Notes under the pieces: generated by a model
What the model saw: only the letters and a program-made list of their open reading frames with translations
The model's database searches: none
What the model was told of the DNA's origin: nothing
Made by a program: the position numbers and the translations under genes
Assembly (NCBI GenBank): GCA_016192135.1
Contig: JACPUR010000019.1
Coordinates: 1-64,000, forward strand
Source of the DNA: Candidatus Tectomicrobia bacterium
Lineage (GTDB): Bacteria > UBA8248
Length of the DNA: 64,000 nt
Direction: 5' to 3'
In this document: one piece after another, positions 1 through 11,580 of the stretch
How positions within the stretch are numbered: the first letter of the stretch is position 1
Layout of the letters: the number at the start of each line of letters is the position of its first letter

Positions 1-1
1 C

Positions 2-1372
2 TGGGGCTACGACAACCTGCTGCAGTCCGAGACGGGCTCCGGCAATCTCATCCCCTGGCTCGCCGAGAAGTTCGAGCGGGTGAACGCCCAGGCCTTCAAG
101 TTCACCCTCCGGGCGGGCGCCAAGTTCAACGACGGCACCCCGCTCAACTCGCAGGCGGTCAAGTACTCCATCGGCCGCATCTTCGACCCCAAGGTCAAGA
201 GCCGGCTGACCCCCTATTTCAAGGACATCAAGGAAGTCGAGGTCATCGACGACCGCACCTTCATCATCCGCACCAAGGCGCCCATGAACGGCCTCCCGAA
301 CCTCCTGCGCCGCTGGGGCCACATCGTGAACCCCAAGACGAAGGACATGGATCCGGCCGAGATCTCGCGCAACAGCCACGGCTCCGGGCCCTACGTTCTC
401 AAGGAGTGGGTGAAGGGCCAGAAGATGACCTTCGAGGCCAACCCGCTGTGGTGGAACAACGCCAAGTACCCGAACCGCCCCCAGACCCTGATCCTGCGCC
501 GCATCCAGGAGCACGCCACCCGCGTGAAGGCGCTCCAGGCCGGCGAGGTGGACATCATCACCGCCATCCCGGGGCACTTCGTCCCGCAGCTCCAGGCGGA
601 CCCGAAGCTGGAAGTGGCGAGCGTGCCGGCCGTCCGCATCCTCTACCTCGGCTTCTTCAGCGCCCACGGCGGGCCCTTCGCCGACAAGCGGGTGCGCCAG
701 GCGGTGAACCACGCCATCAACTCCGAGGCCATCATCAAGACCTTCCTGGCCGGGCACGCGGAGCCCTATTTCCAGATGCTTCACCCCTGGGTGTACTCGG
801 GCCAAAGCAAGAAGTTCACCTCCTGGAATCCCTACGACCCGGGCAAGGCCAAGCAGCTCATGAAGGAGGCGGGCTACGAGAAGGGCTTCAAGGCCCATCT
901 CTTCACCACCATCGGCCGCTATCCCTCCGACAAGGAGACCTGCGAGGCCATCACCGGCATGGTCCAGCAGATCGGCATCGACGCCCCCTGCCGGCCGGTG
1001 AACTTCCCGCTCTACCGCCAGACCTTCACCGCCTTCCAGCAGGGCAAGCGCAAGGAGCCCGGGTTCTACTACCAGGGCTTCGGCAACGGCGCGGGCGACA
1101 CCGCCGTCTCGCTCCGAGGCATGAGCGCCTGCAAGGGGGCCTGGAGCCCCCACTGCTTCAAGGAGTATGACGACATGGTCGACAAGGCCATCGGGACCGC
1201 GGACGTCGAGGAGCAGCAGGCCGCGTTCGAGAAGATCCAGATGTGGCTGCGCGACAACGCCACCCACAAGCCGGTGACCAAGGTCCATGACGTTTTCGGC
1301 GTGAACAAGCGGGTCAGGTTCATTCCCCGGCACGACGAGGGGCTCGACCCCTGGGAGATCTCGGTGAAGTAA
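2..1372 (+). CDS. ABC transporter solute-binding protein, family 5 (5' end cut off)
   Basis: Periplasmic substrate-binding component of a peptide/nickel/opine-class ABC importer (SBP_bac_5). The gene is already open at the window edge: the first codons read WGYDNLLQ, matching the same block of the next gene, so the signal peptide and roughly the first 50 residues lie upstream. The visible part has the family features: a ligand-lobe block (FTLRAGAKFNDGTPLNSQAV), then SGPYVLKEW, then VRQAVNHAIN. It is close to the downstream paralogue along its whole length, so the two arose by tandem duplication. A strong terminator follows at once, so it is transcribed apart from the next gene. No permease or ATPase gene is visible, and the ligand cannot be told from sequence. 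Confidence 0.93.
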   Translation, partial: WGYDNLLQSETGSGNLIPWLAEKFERVNAQAFKFTLRAGAKFNDGTPLNSQAVKYSIGRIFDPKVKSRLTPYFKDIKEVEVIDDRTFIIRTKAPMNGLPNLLRRWGHIVNPKTKDMDPAEISRNSHGSGPYVLKEWVKGQKMTFEANPLWWNNAKYPNRPQTLILRRIQEHATRVKALQAGEVDIITAIPGHFVPQLQADPKLEVASVPAVRILYLGFFSAHGGPFADKRVRQAVNHAINSEAIIKTFLAGHAEPYFQMLHPWVYSGQSKKFTSWNPYDPGKAKQLMKEAGYEKGFKAHLFTTIGRYPSDKETCEAITGMVQQIGIDAPCRPVNFPLYRQTFTAFQQGKRKEPGFYYQGFGNGAGDTAVSLRGMSACKGAWSPHCFKEYDDMVDKAIGTADVEEQQAAFEKIQMWLRDNATHKPVTKVHDVFGVNKRVRFIPRHDEGLDPWEISVK

Positions 1373-1393
1373 GCCACGGCCTATCGATTCACC

Positions 1394-1423
1394 CGGGGGG
1401 CGCGAAAGCGCCCCCCCTTTTTT
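1394..1423 (+). terminator. Rho-independent terminator
   Basis: A GC-only stem (GGGGGGCGC / GCGCCCCCC) with a GAAA loop region is followed by a run of T about 20 bp after the stop codon of the first solute-binding protein gene. Confidence 0.9.
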
Positions 1424-1595
1424 ATGGGATTGACCCCTCCGGCCGGAAGGGCTACCATCTCCCTCCATCATCCGGATTGAAATGATACCGCCTGGGGGAA
1501 TGCCATCCCGTTGCCAGGGACTCCCCCTGTTCTCCGGATTCACGATTGGTTCCGCCGCAGTTCCATTTTATGAAACCGAATGGGAGGACAATCCG

Positions 1596-3131
1596 ATGCG
1601 AAAGTGCCTTGTCGTTCTGCTCACCCTGATGTTCGCGGCCGCCGCCGCGCCACGGGCCGAGGCCATCAAGCCGGGCACCGTCACCGTCGCCCTCTCGGGC
1701 GAGCCGCTAACCTTCGATCCCCACCTCCAGTCCGAGTTCATCGGCACCATGATCTGGCCCTGGGGCTACGACAACCTGGTCCAGTCGACCCCGCGCACCG
1801 GCGAGATCAAGCCCTGGCTCGCCGAGAAATTCGAGCGCATCAACTCCAAACAGTGGAAGTTCACCATCCGCAAGGATGCCAAGTTCCACGACGGCACGCC
1901 GGTCACAGCCGAGGCGGTCAAGTATTCCCTTGATCGGATCCTCGACCCCAAGACCAAGAGCCGTCTCCTGGCTTACTTCAAGTCTGTCGACCGGGTCGAG
2001 GTGCCAGACAAGTACACCGCGGTCCTTCACCTGAAGGTGCCCGACAACGGCATCCTGAAGCTCCTCTACCGGTGGGGGCACATCGTCAACCCGAAGATCA
2101 AGGACATGGATCCGGCCGAGGTTTCGCGGAGCAGTCAGGGCTCCGGGCCCTACATCCTCAAGGAGTGGACCAAGGGCCAGAAGATGGTCTTCGAGGCGAA
2201 TCCCAACTGGTGGGGCAACAAGATGTACCCGAACCGGCCCCAGACCCTCGTCCTGCGACGCATCCAGGAGTCCACGACCCGCGTCAAGGCGCTCCTCGCC
2301 GGCGAGGTGGACATCGTCACGGGGATCATGCCCCACTTCATCCCCGAGGTGAAAGCGAACCCGAACGTGGAGACGGTCGCGATCCCAAGCGTCCGCATCC
2401 TTTACATGGGGTTCTTCACGAAGCACGGCGGCCCCTTCGCCGACAAGCGGGTGCGCCAGGCGGTGAACCACGCGATCAACACGGAATCCATCCGCAAGAC
2501 CTTCCTGGGCGGCTACGCCGACTCCTACCATCAGATGCTTCACCCCTGGGTGTATTCGGGCTACAGCAAGAAGATGACATCGTGGTACCCCTACGACCTG
2601 GGCAAGGCCAAGCAGCTCATGAAGGAGGCCGGCTTCGAGAAGGGCTTCAAGGCCACCCTCTTCACCACCCTGGGCCGCTACCCGGCCGACAAGGAGGCCT
2701 GCGAGTCCATCACCGGCATGGTCCAGCAGATCGGCATCGAGGCCCCTTGCCAGTCCCTGGTCTTCCCGCTCTACCGGCGGACGTTCACGGCTTACCAGAA
2801 GGGCAACAAGAAGGACCCCGCCATGTTTTATCAGGGATTCGGGAACGGCGCGGGGTACACCTCGGTTTCGCTGCGCGGTTTCAGCGCCTGCAACGGCGCA
2901 TGGAGCCCCCATTGCTACAAGGAATTCGACGCCATGGTGGACAAGGCGATCGCCACCGAGGATGTCGAGGATCAGCAGGAGGCGTTCGAGAAGGTCCAGA
3001 TGTGGATGCGCGAGAACGCGACCCACAGGCCCGTCCTGAAGATCCACGAGGTGTTCGGCAACACGAAGCGGGTGTCGTTCAAGCCCAGCCACGACGAGAA
3101 CCTTCATCCCTGGGAGATCTCGATCAAGTAA
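1596..3131 (+). CDS. ABC transporter solute-binding protein, family 5
   Basis: Complete 511-residue periplasmic binding protein of the dipeptide/nickel class. The start at 1596 is chosen because GGGAGGA lies about 7 bases upstream and the protein then opens with a clear Sec signal peptide (MRKCLVVLLTLMFAAAAA, cleavage after AEA); an upstream in-frame ATG would give an unlikely N-terminus. The mature protein begins GTVTVALSGEPLTFDPHLQ, typical of the family. It is a near-duplicate of the preceding gene, differing by scattered conservative changes. It has its own terminator and no permease neighbours, so it may be an orphan binding protein or share a transporter encoded elsewhere. The ligand is unknown. 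Confidence 0.94.
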   Translation: MRKCLVVLLTLMFAAAAAPRAEAIKPGTVTVALSGEPLTFDPHLQSEFIGTMIWPWGYDNLVQSTPRTGEIKPWLAEKFERINSKQWKFTIRKDAKFHDGTPVTAEAVKYSLDRILDPKTKSRLLAYFKSVDRVEVPDKYTAVLHLKVPDNGILKLLYRWGHIVNPKIKDMDPAEVSRSSQGSGPYILKEWTKGQKMVFEANPNWWGNKMYPNRPQTLVLRRIQESTTRVKALLAGEVDIVTGIMPHFIPEVKANPNVETVAIPSVRILYMGFFTKHGGPFADKRVRQAVNHAINTESIRKTFLGGYADSYHQMLHPWVYSGYSKKMTSWYPYDLGKAKQLMKEAGFEKGFKATLFTTLGRYPADKEACESITGMVQQIGIEAPCQSLVFPLYRRTFTAYQKGNKKDPAMFYQGFGNGAGYTSVSLRGFSACNGAWSPHCYKEFDAMVDKAIATEDVEDQQEAFEKVQMWMRENATHRPVLKIHEVFGNTKRVSFKPSHDENLHPWEISIK

Positions 3132-3154
3132 AGCGCGCGACCTCGAAGCTCGAA

Positions 3155-3188
3155 GGCGCGGGGGGCTTGCGCCCCCCGCGCTTTTTTT
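3155..3188 (+). terminator. Rho-independent terminator
   Basis: An 11-bp perfect stem (GCGCGGGGGGC / GCCCCCCGCGC) with a TTGC loop is followed by seven T, 23 bp after the stop of the second solute-binding protein gene. Confidence 0.92.
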
Positions 3189-3257
3189 ATGAGCGGGCCC
3201 GGCTTTATACTCGGCGGGCGATTCATAACGTCGTCTTTTCCGCCCGGAGGAGCCCCG

Positions 3258-4448
3258 ATGGCCATGGCGAAGGAGTACCCCCGCTTCTCGAAGCAGGAAT
3301 ACGCGCGGCGCTGCGAAGAGGTCCGCGGGAGAATGCGGGAGCGGGGGCTGGACGCCCTCGTCGTGTACGGCGATTCGGGCTCCCACGGCGGCAACCACGC
3401 CAACGTCAAGTACCTCTCCAACTACCAGGACCCCATCAGCAGCTACGTGGTCTTTCCCCTGAAGGGAGAGCCCGCCCTCTACATGTCGAACCGCCTCTAC
3501 CTGCCCTACGCCCGCCAGATGAGCGTCATCGCGGAGACCGACGCCGTGGACTACGACCCCGCCTCCAAGGTGGAGCGCCGCCTGCGGGAGCTCGGCCTGG
3601 AGAGGGGGGCCATCGGCCTCGTGGGGCTTCGGGGCATCCTCCAGGGCTCGCTCCCGCACGGGCACGTCGTCCATTGGGAGAAGGCCTTCCCGGGCGCCTC
3701 CTTCCACGAGGCGACCGACCTCCTGGCCTCGGTGCGCGCGGTCAAGAGCAAGGAGGAGCTGCGCTGGTTCCGCAAGGGCGCCGCCTTCACCGACCTGGCG
3801 TTCGAGGCGCTGGAGAAAAAGGCCCGGCCCGGCATGACCGAGCACGAGCTGGCCGCCCTCATCGCGGGCGCCTACATGCCGCGCGGGGGAGGCCCCCAGC
3901 TCATCTTCGTCGGCTCGACCTCCATGGCGCGCCCCCACCTCATCTTCCCCAACCAGTTCCCCGCCCACCGCAGGACAAGAAAAGGCGACATCGTCCTCAC
4001 CGAGCTCTCCTCGGACCACGAGATGCACGGCGGCCAGGCCCACCGGCCCATCGCCGTGGGCGCCAAGCCCACCCCCATCTACCAGAAGCTCTTCGACGTG
4101 GCGGCCGAGGCCTACAGGCGCATCCTCGCCTGCATCAGGCCGGGCGCCACCCACGAGGACGTGCGGCGCGCCGCCTCGATCATCCAGGAGGAGGGGTTCA
4201 CCACCTTCGACAGCACCTTCCACGGCTGGGGCCTCCTCATCGAGGACCCCCGCGTGGACATCGAGGCCACGCTCATCAAGCGCCCCCAGAACCAGATCGT
4301 CTTCCAGGAGGGGATGCTCATGGTGGTCCAGCCCAACGTCGTCACCCCGGACGCGAAGCGGGGCCTCCAGGTGGGCAATCTGGTCGAGATCACCCGCACC
4401 GGCGCCCGGCCGCTCCAGAAGTACCCGCTCAAGTTCATGCGGATTTAA
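3258..4448 (+). CDS. Creatinase/M24 aminopeptidase-fold protein, metal site degenerate
   Basis: A 396-residue protein with the creatinase N-terminal domain followed by an M24 pita-bread domain (from about residue 170). Start at 3258 follows CGGAGG with good spacing. In M24 metallopeptidases five residues (D, D, H, E, E) bind two metals. Here the first strand reads VLTELSSDHEMHGGQ, so the first Asp is replaced by Glu and the second by Gln. It therefore looks more like the metal-free creatinase/dimethylpropiothetin-lyase-like branch than an active Xaa-Pro peptidase. Its place after two peptide-class binding proteins hints at use of an imported amide or peptide-like compound, but this is inference. 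Confidence 0.85.
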   Translation: MAMAKEYPRFSKQEYARRCEEVRGRMRERGLDALVVYGDSGSHGGNHANVKYLSNYQDPISSYVVFPLKGEPALYMSNRLYLPYARQMSVIAETDAVDYDPASKVERRLRELGLERGAIGLVGLRGILQGSLPHGHVVHWEKAFPGASFHEATDLLASVRAVKSKEELRWFRKGAAFTDLAFEALEKKARPGMTEHELAALIAGAYMPRGGGPQLIFVGSTSMARPHLIFPNQFPAHRRTRKGDIVLTELSSDHEMHGGQAHRPIAVGAKPTPIYQKLFDVAAEAYRRILACIRPGATHEDVRRAASIIQEEGFTTFDSTFHGWGLLIEDPRVDIEATLIKRPQNQIVFQEGMLMVVQPNVVTPDAKRGLQVGNLVEITRTGARPLQKYPLKFMRI

Positions 4449-4622
4449 AGAAAAGTCCGCGGACCAGGCGGCTTCTTGGCCGTCCGGCGGGAGGGGTGCG
4501 GCCCGGCGCTGGGCCGTGCATGGAGGCTGCGCGCCGCGCCCGATCCGAGGCGGACCGGGCAAGAGCCGGACAGGCAAATCCCCTAGGGAATTTCCCCCGT
4601 GCCAAATTCGTGCTTTTCCGGA

Positions 4623-4651
4623 CTGACACTTAAAAATTAATTCTATACAAT
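4623..4651 (+). promoter_or_regulatory. Candidate sigma-70 promoter
   Basis: CTGACA and TACAAT boxes are separated by 17 bases in an unusually AT-rich patch. It points at the receiver remnant about 90 bp downstream. No functional evidence beyond the match. Confidence 0.45.
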
Positions 4652-4738
4652 CTGTTCCGTCGCTCGCGAAGCCGAATTGGCGGTCCCACGGGGAATCGGG
4701 AAAATTCCCAGCCTCCACGCGCAAGGGAGGACCCGGCC

Positions 4739-4964
4739 CTGGCCAAAATACTCATAGCCGGCGACGACGGAGAATGCCCCGCCGTCCATGATCCCGAGTT
4801 CGAAGGTGTCGCACGAGCGGGTGCGCGAATGCCTGAACGCCGGGTCGAAGGACTTCATCATCAAGCCCTTCAACCTGCCGGTGCTGGTGCAGCGGGCCGT
4901 CAGGCTGATCGGGAAAAGGTGTAAGGCCCCGATCCGCTGCCGGCTTTCGGAAGCCGCCGTCTAG
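4739..4964 (+). pseudogene. Response-regulator receiver remnant with internal deletion
   Basis: Reading from 4739 gives LAKILIAGDDGE, the first strand and acidic pair of a CheY-like receiver. From 4788 the +1 frame gives a 58-codon open stretch with SSKVSHERVRECLNAGSKDF and then IIKPFNLPVLVQRAV, which is the second half of a receiver including the conserved Lys of the IKPF motif. The middle, about 60 residues with the phospho-acceptor Asp, is missing and the two halves are in different frames. This is best read as a gene destroyed by an internal deletion. The start at 4788 (MIPSSK...) has no convincing ribosome site. Normal receivers are about 120 residues. Confidence 0.7.
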
Positions 4965-4981
4965 AATGGACGAGGGGGATC

Positions 4982-5272
4982 ATGGACGATGAGATCCTCA
5001 AGAAAATTCTCGTCGAATATCCGTCCGGCCACGAATTCAGCCTGCGCGAACTCAAGCTGCGCTTCCGGCGGACGCCCGAGGCCGACCTCCAAAGGGTGAT
5101 CTTCTCCCACCTGCACCGGAGCGACGGGGGGGCCTGCGAGACGGGCCTCCCGGTGTTCCGCCGGATCGGGGCCGACCGGTACCGCGTTCAGTTGACGGCG
5201 GAGAATATCAACCTCCTCTTCGGCGCCGGTAGCCGGACCCCCTCGCCGCCAGGGTCCATTCCCCCCATCTGA
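4982..5272 (+). CDS. Small hypothetical protein, possible winged-helix fold
   Basis: A 96-residue protein not recognised as a named family. The ATG at 4982 follows GAGGGGG by a few bases. The N-terminal 60 residues (ILKKILVEYPSGHEFSLREL, then RFRRTPEADLQRVIFSHLHR) alternate helices in a pattern that could be a small winged helix, which is inference. The C-terminus is Pro/Gly/Ser rich and probably disordered. It lies 17 bp after the broken receiver, so it could be a relic partner of that regulator. An antisense frame over the same stretch is open but lacks a plausible start. Confidence 0.55.
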   Translation: MDDEILKKILVEYPSGHEFSLRELKLRFRRTPEADLQRVIFSHLHRSDGGACETGLPVFRRIGADRYRVQLTAENINLLFGAGSRTPSPPGSIPPI

Positions 5273-5329
5273 GGCGGGGCAGGGCGGACGGGTTGAGCCC
5301 GGCGCCAAGAAGCGCGGGAAGCCGCGCGG

Positions 5330-5363
5330 AAAAATCAGGGGCGGCCAAGCTGGCCGCCCCTGA
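5330..5363 (-). terminator. Rho-independent terminator of the TPR gene
   Basis: A 12-bp perfect stem (TCAGGGGCGGCC / GGCCGCCCCTGA) with a 5-base loop ends in five T on the minus strand, 18 bp past the stop codon of the TPR gene. Confidence 0.85.
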
Positions 5364-5380
5364 ACGTTTCCGCCGGCCGC

Positions 5381-5827
5381 TCAATTCGCGGGGGCGCTGT
5401 CGATCTTCTGCTTGAGGTCCTGCGCCAGGGGGGAGTTCAGCTTCACCAGCGCCTGGTAGTCCGTCATCGCGGCCTGCCGGTTCTTCAGCATGAGATAAGC
5501 CTCCGCCCGGTACTCGAGCGCGGGGGCGTAGTCCGGCTTGAGGGCGAGAGCGCGGTTGTATGCCTCGAGCGCCTCCTGGGGCTTTTCGGTCTTGCGCAGC
5601 GCGTAGCCGAGCATGTTGTAGGCGGCGTGATCCCGGGGGTTCTCCTGGACGGCCTCTTGGAACAGGCCCACCGCCGTCTCCCACTGGCCCTCGCTCACCG
5701 CCTGGCGCCCCCGGTCATAGGGCGAACCGATCGGCGCCATCGGCTTCGGGTCGGCGTCCGGAAAGGCGGCCGTCGGGAGAACGAGCGCCAGGGCGAGGGC
5801 CCAGGCGATCCACAAGCGGGGTTTCAT
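5381..5827 (-). CDS. Exported TPR-repeat protein
   Basis: A 148-residue protein with an N-terminal signal peptide (MKPRLWIAWALALALVLPTA) and about three tetratricopeptide repeats from residue 40 on (for example NMLGYALRKTEKPQEALEAY and EYRAEAYLMLKNRQAAMTDY). The start at 5827 is fixed by AAGGAGG 9 bases upstream. TPR proteins are protein-protein adaptors; with an export signal this one should act in the periplasm or at the envelope. It is monocistronic with its own terminator and lies just downstream of the ATP synthase operon, with about 210 bp between them. The partner is unknown. Confidence 0.85.
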   Translation of the reverse strand: MKPRLWIAWALALALVLPTAAFPDADPKPMAPIGSPYDRGRQAVSEGQWETAVGLFQEAVQENPRDHAAYNMLGYALRKTEKPQEALEAYNRALALKPDYAPALEYRAEAYLMLKNRQAAMTDYQALVKLNSPLAQDLKQKIDSAPAN

Positions 5828-6037
5828 ATTCGCATTCCTCCTTGAAAGGCATGCCGCAGCGCCAGCCGGCACGGGCCGGAGCCGCGGCGCAACGAGCCGC
5901 CCCGTGGGCGGCCTGGGTCTCTGGCTTGAGAACAAGCGGCGGCGGAAAAGGGTTCCGGGGGCGTTCCCGCCCGGCCGGGCCGGAAGGGCGGCTTTCGTCC
6001 GGCCGCGGGGAATTCGCCTGGCGGGGCCGGGAGAAAC

Positions 6038-6457
6038 TCAGGCCATCCCGCTCTGGCGCGCCACCCCGAGCCGGGTGACGGCGCGCTTGAGGGCGAGCTC
6101 GGCCCGCTCGAAATCGATGGAGTCCTGGCTGCGGCCCATCATCCGCTCCTCGGCCCGGTGGAGCGCCGCCCGGGCGCGCTGGGTGTTGATGTCCTCGGCG
6201 CGCTCTGCGACCTCGGTGAGGATGGTCACCCGGTCCGGACCGACCTCGGCGTATCCCCCGATGATGGAGAGGAAGTACCGGGCGCTCCCCGACCGGTAGG
6301 AGAGGATGCCGACGCCCAGCTGGACGAGATAGGGCGTGTGGCCGGGCAGCACCCCGAACTCGCCATGGAACCCGGGCGCGGTCACCTCGTCCGCCTCGGC
6401 CGAAATCAGCCGGCGGTGAGGGGTCACGATCTCCAGGCGCAGCGTCCCGTCGGCCAT
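6038..6457 (-). CDS. atpC: ATP synthase F1 epsilon subunit
   Basis: A 139-residue epsilon subunit of the F1 central stalk. It opens DGTLRLEIVTPHRRLISAEA, followed by the beta-sandwich motif PGFHGEFGVLPGHTPYLVQL, and ends with the two-helix C-terminal domain that can inhibit ATP hydrolysis. It is the last gene of the operon, 4 bases after atpD, which fits translational coupling. Confidence 0.97.
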   Translation of the reverse strand: MADGTLRLEIVTPHRRLISAEADEVTAPGFHGEFGVLPGHTPYLVQLGVGILSYRSGSARYFLSIIGGYAEVGPDRVTILTEVAERAEDINTQRARAALHRAEERMMGRSQDSIDFERAELALKRAVTRLGVARQSGMA

Positions 6458-6461
6458 CGCC

Positions 6462-8848
<2,387 letters not shown>

Positions 8849-8857
8849 CGGTTCTCC

Positions 8858-10396
8858 CTAGCCCGCGGCGCCCGCCGCCGCGGGGGCCTTCTCCTTGATG
8901 GTCTTGGAGAACTCCTCGCAGGCGGCGCGCAGGCGCTTGGTGATGTCCTCGGTCAGCTCGCGCTTATCGGAGATGTCGCGCACGACCTGGGGATGGCGGC
9001 TCTCCATGAACACCTGGAAGTCCGCCTCCACCTTCTGGATCTGGTCGATGGCCACCTGGTCGAGGAAGCCCTGGGTGCCCAGGAAGATCGACATGACCTG
9101 CTTGTGGACCGGGACCGGCTTGAACTGGGGCTGCTTGAGCAGCTCGGTGAGCCGGGCGCCCCGGTTGAGCTGGGCCTGGGTGGCGGCGTCCAGCTCGGAG
9201 CCGAACTGCGCGAAGGCGGCCATCTCGCGGTACTGCGCGAGGTCGAGGCGCAGCGTGCCGGCCACCTTCTTCATGGCCTTGTTCTGGGCCGAGCCGCCCA
9301 CCCGCGAGACCGAGAGGCCCACGTTGATGGCGGGCCGGATGCCCGAGTAGAAGAGGTTGGATTCGAGGTAGATCTGGCCGTCGGTGATCGAGATGACGTT
9401 CGTCGGGATGTAGGCGGAGACGTCGCCCGCCTGGGTCTCGATGACCGGCAGCGCCGTCAGGGAGCCGCCGCCCAGCTCCGAGCTCAGCTTCGCGGCCCGC
9501 TCGAGCAGGCGCGAGTGGAGGTAGAAGACGTCGCCCGGATACGCCTCGCGGCCGGGCGGGCGCCGGAGCATGAGCGAGAGCTGGCGGTAGGCCACCGCCT
9601 GCTTCGAGAGGTCATCGTAGATGATGAGGGCGTGCATCGAGTTGTCGCGGAAGTACTCGCCCATGGCGCAGCCGGAGTAGGGGGCGATGTACTGGAGGGG
9701 GGCCGGGTCGGAGGCCGTGGCGGCCACGACGATCGAGTACTCCATGGCCCCGTGCTCATCGAGGGAGCGGATGACCTGGGCCAAGGTGGAGCGCTTCTGC
9801 CCGATGCACACGTAGATGCAGTGAACGTCGGTTTCTTTCTGGTTCATGATGGCGTCGATGGCGATGGCGGTCTTGCCCGTCTGGCGGTCGCCGATGATGA
9901 GCTCGCGCTGGCCGCGCCCGATGGGGATCATGCCGTCGATGGCCTTGACGCCCGTCTGGAGGGGCTCCTTGACCGGCTGGCGCTGGATCACGCCCGGGGC
10001 GATGACCTCGATGTTGCGCGTCTCCTTGGAGTTGATGGGCCCCTTACCGTCGAGGGGGCGGCCCAGCGGGTCCACCACCCGGCCTAGGAGCTCCTTGCCC
10101 ACGGGCACCTGCACGATGCGCCCGGTGCGCCGCACCTCGTCGCCTTCCTTGATGTGCTGGTCGTCCCCCAGGAGCACGGAGCCGACGTTGTCCGTCTCCA
10201 GGTTCAGGGCCATCCCGAAGAGCTCCCCCGGGAAGGCGAGCAGCTCGCCGGCCATGCACTTCTCCAGGCCGTAGATGCGGGCGATGCCGTCTCCCACCGA
10301 GATGACCGTCCCCGTCTCGGCCAGCTCCACGGAGGCGTCGAAGCCCTCGATCTGCTTCTGGATGATCTGGCTGATTTCCTCGGCGCGAATCTGCAT
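8858..10396 (-). CDS. atpA: ATP synthase F1 alpha subunit
   Basis: A 512-residue non-catalytic nucleotide-binding subunit. Walker A GDRQTGKT is at residues 169-176, and the N-terminal beta-barrel motif [18 protein letters not shown] and the signature [17 protein letters not shown] are present. Length is normal for bacteria. It sits in the delta-alpha-gamma order, with atpH 33 bases upstream. Confidence 0.98.
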   Translation of the reverse strand: MQIRAEEISQIIQKQIEGFDASVELAETGTVISVGDGIARIYGLEKCMAGELLAFPGELFGMALNLETDNVGSVLLGDDQHIKEGDEVRRTGRIVQVPVGKELLGRVVDPLGRPLDGKGPINSKETRNIEVIAPGVIQRQPVKEPLQTGVKAIDGMIPIGRGQRELIIGDRQTGKTAIAIDAIMNQKETDVHCIYVCIGQKRSTLAQVIRSLDEHGAMEYSIVVAATASDPAPLQYIAPYSGCAMGEYFRDNSMHALIIYDDLSKQAVAYRQLSLMLRRPPGREAYPGDVFYLHSRLLERAAKLSSELGGGSLTALPVIETQAGDVSAYIPTNVISITDGQIYLESNLFYSGIRPAINVGLSVSRVGGSAQNKAMKKVAGTLRLDLAQYREMAAFAQFGSELDAATQAQLNRGARLTELLKQPQFKPVPVHKQVMSIFLGTQGFLDQVAIDQIQKVEADFQVFMESRHPQVVRDISDKRELTEDITKRLRAACEEFSKTIKEKAPAAAGAAG

Positions 10397-10429
10397 GAAC
10401 GATCCCCTCGGTCCGCCGGGCCCGGACGG

Positions 10430-10972
10430 CTACTTAACCGTCAGCGTCTCCCGGAGGTTCTTGAGCTGGTTGCGGATGCTCCCGTCCATCACCACCCCGC
10501 CCACCTGGCACACGAGGCCGCCGATGAGGCCGGGGTCGCGCTCGACCTCGAGCAGCACTTCCTTTCCCGTCATCGCCCCGAGCTTGGCCTTGAGGCGGGC
10601 GGCCAGGGCCTCGTCGAGCGGGTATGCGCTCCTGACCTGGGCCCGCGCCCGGCCCGCCTTCTCGTCGGCGAGCTCGCGGTAGATCACCGCCATGGCGGGG
10701 AGGTCGGCGAGGCGGTCCTTCTCGAGGACCAGCCGCGCGAACTTCCGCAACAGGGGGCGCGCCCCGCCAGACTCCAGGATGCCCTCGATCATCCGGATGC
10801 GGTCCGGGCGCGGGAAGCGGGGGTTCATGAGCACCCGCCGGAGCTCCCGGTGGCCGGCGACCATGTCGGCGAGGGCGGATAGCTCCTCCCCCACCGGATC
10901 GACGGCGCCCTCCCGCTCGGCCACCGCCACCAGCGCGCGCGCGTAGCGGCGGGCGGCCTCGCTCGTGATCAT
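10430..10972 (-). CDS. atpH: ATP synthase delta subunit
   Basis: A 180-residue peripheral-stalk subunit that joins the b subunits to the top of F1. The helical N-terminal domain (ARRYARALVAVAEREGAVDP) and the C-terminal signature DPGLIGGLVCQVGGVVMDGS are clear. Its start codon overlaps the end of the b gene by 4 bases (ATGA), so the two are translationally coupled. Confidence 0.96.
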   Translation of the reverse strand: MITSEAARRYARALVAVAEREGAVDPVGEELSALADMVAGHRELRRVLMNPRFPRPDRIRMIEGILESGGARPLLRKFARLVLEKDRLADLPAMAVIYRELADEKAGRARAQVRSAYPLDEALAARLKAKLGAMTGKEVLLEVERDPGLIGGLVCQVGGVVMDGSIRNQLKNLRETLTVK

Positions 10973-11580
10973 CGGGCGCCTCCGTTTCGCTTATCCAGCT
11001 TGGCCACGTAGTCCTCGACGAACCGCTTCTGGTCCTCGGGGCCCAGGTTCTTGGCGAGCATGTCCTCCGCCAGCCCCAGCGCCAGGAGGGCGGCTTGGTT
11101 CTGGAGATCCGCGCGCGCCTTCGTCGCCTCGAGCGCGATGGTGCTCTTCGCCTGCTCGAGGAGCCGCTTGGCCTGCGCCTCCTGGTCCGCCTGGAGCCGC
11201 TCGCGGAGGAGATCTCGCTCCTTCCGGCCCGTCTCGCGCACCTGGCCCAGCTCGGCCTCGAGGCCCGCCACGCGGGTCCGCTGGACCTCGAGCTGGCGCT
11301 CGGCCTCCTGCCGGGCGCGCTCGGCCTCGGCCAGCGCCTTGCGGATGCCCTCCCGGCGCTCGGCCAGGAAGTTGCGCAGGGGGCGCGCCGCGAGCTTATA
11401 GAGGATGCCGACGACGATGAGGGTGTTGAGGAGCTTGAAGAGCTCCTCCGTGAGGTTGAAGGACTTGTGGTGGGCCTCCCCGGCCTCGGCCGCGAAAGCG
11501 AGCCCCGGCGCGAGGAGGGGGAGCGCCGCGAGGGCGAGCCCCGCGAGGAGGAACATGGCCGCGCGCGCCCGCCCGCCCAT
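10969..11580 (-). CDS. atpF: ATP synthase F0 subunit b
   Basis: A 203-residue peripheral-stalk subunit. It begins with a signal-like hydrophobic stretch (MFLLAGLALAALPLLAPGLA), a second membrane segment (LFKLLNTLIVVGILYKLAAR), and then a long charged coiled coil of 100 or more residues. The start at 11580 overlaps the stop of the b' gene by one base (TGATG). Two b-type genes in tandem predict an asymmetric b/b' stalk as in photosynthetic and many proteobacterial synthases. Confidence 0.93.
   Translation of the reverse strand: MGGRARAAMFLLAGLALAALPLLAPGLAFAAEAGEAHHKSFNLTEELFKLLNTLIVVGILYKLAARPLRNFLAERREGIRKALAEAERARQEAERQLEVQRTRVAGLEAELGQVRETGRKERDLLRERLQADQEAQAKRLLEQAKSTIALEATKARADLQNQAALLALGLAEDMLAKNLGPEDQKRFVEDYVAKLDKRNGGAR

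Noticed and set aside
1707-4724. A 1005-codon open frame on the minus strand
   Set aside because: It lies antisense to two solute-binding protein genes and the M24-like gene, has no domain, and is a by-product of GC-rich codon use.
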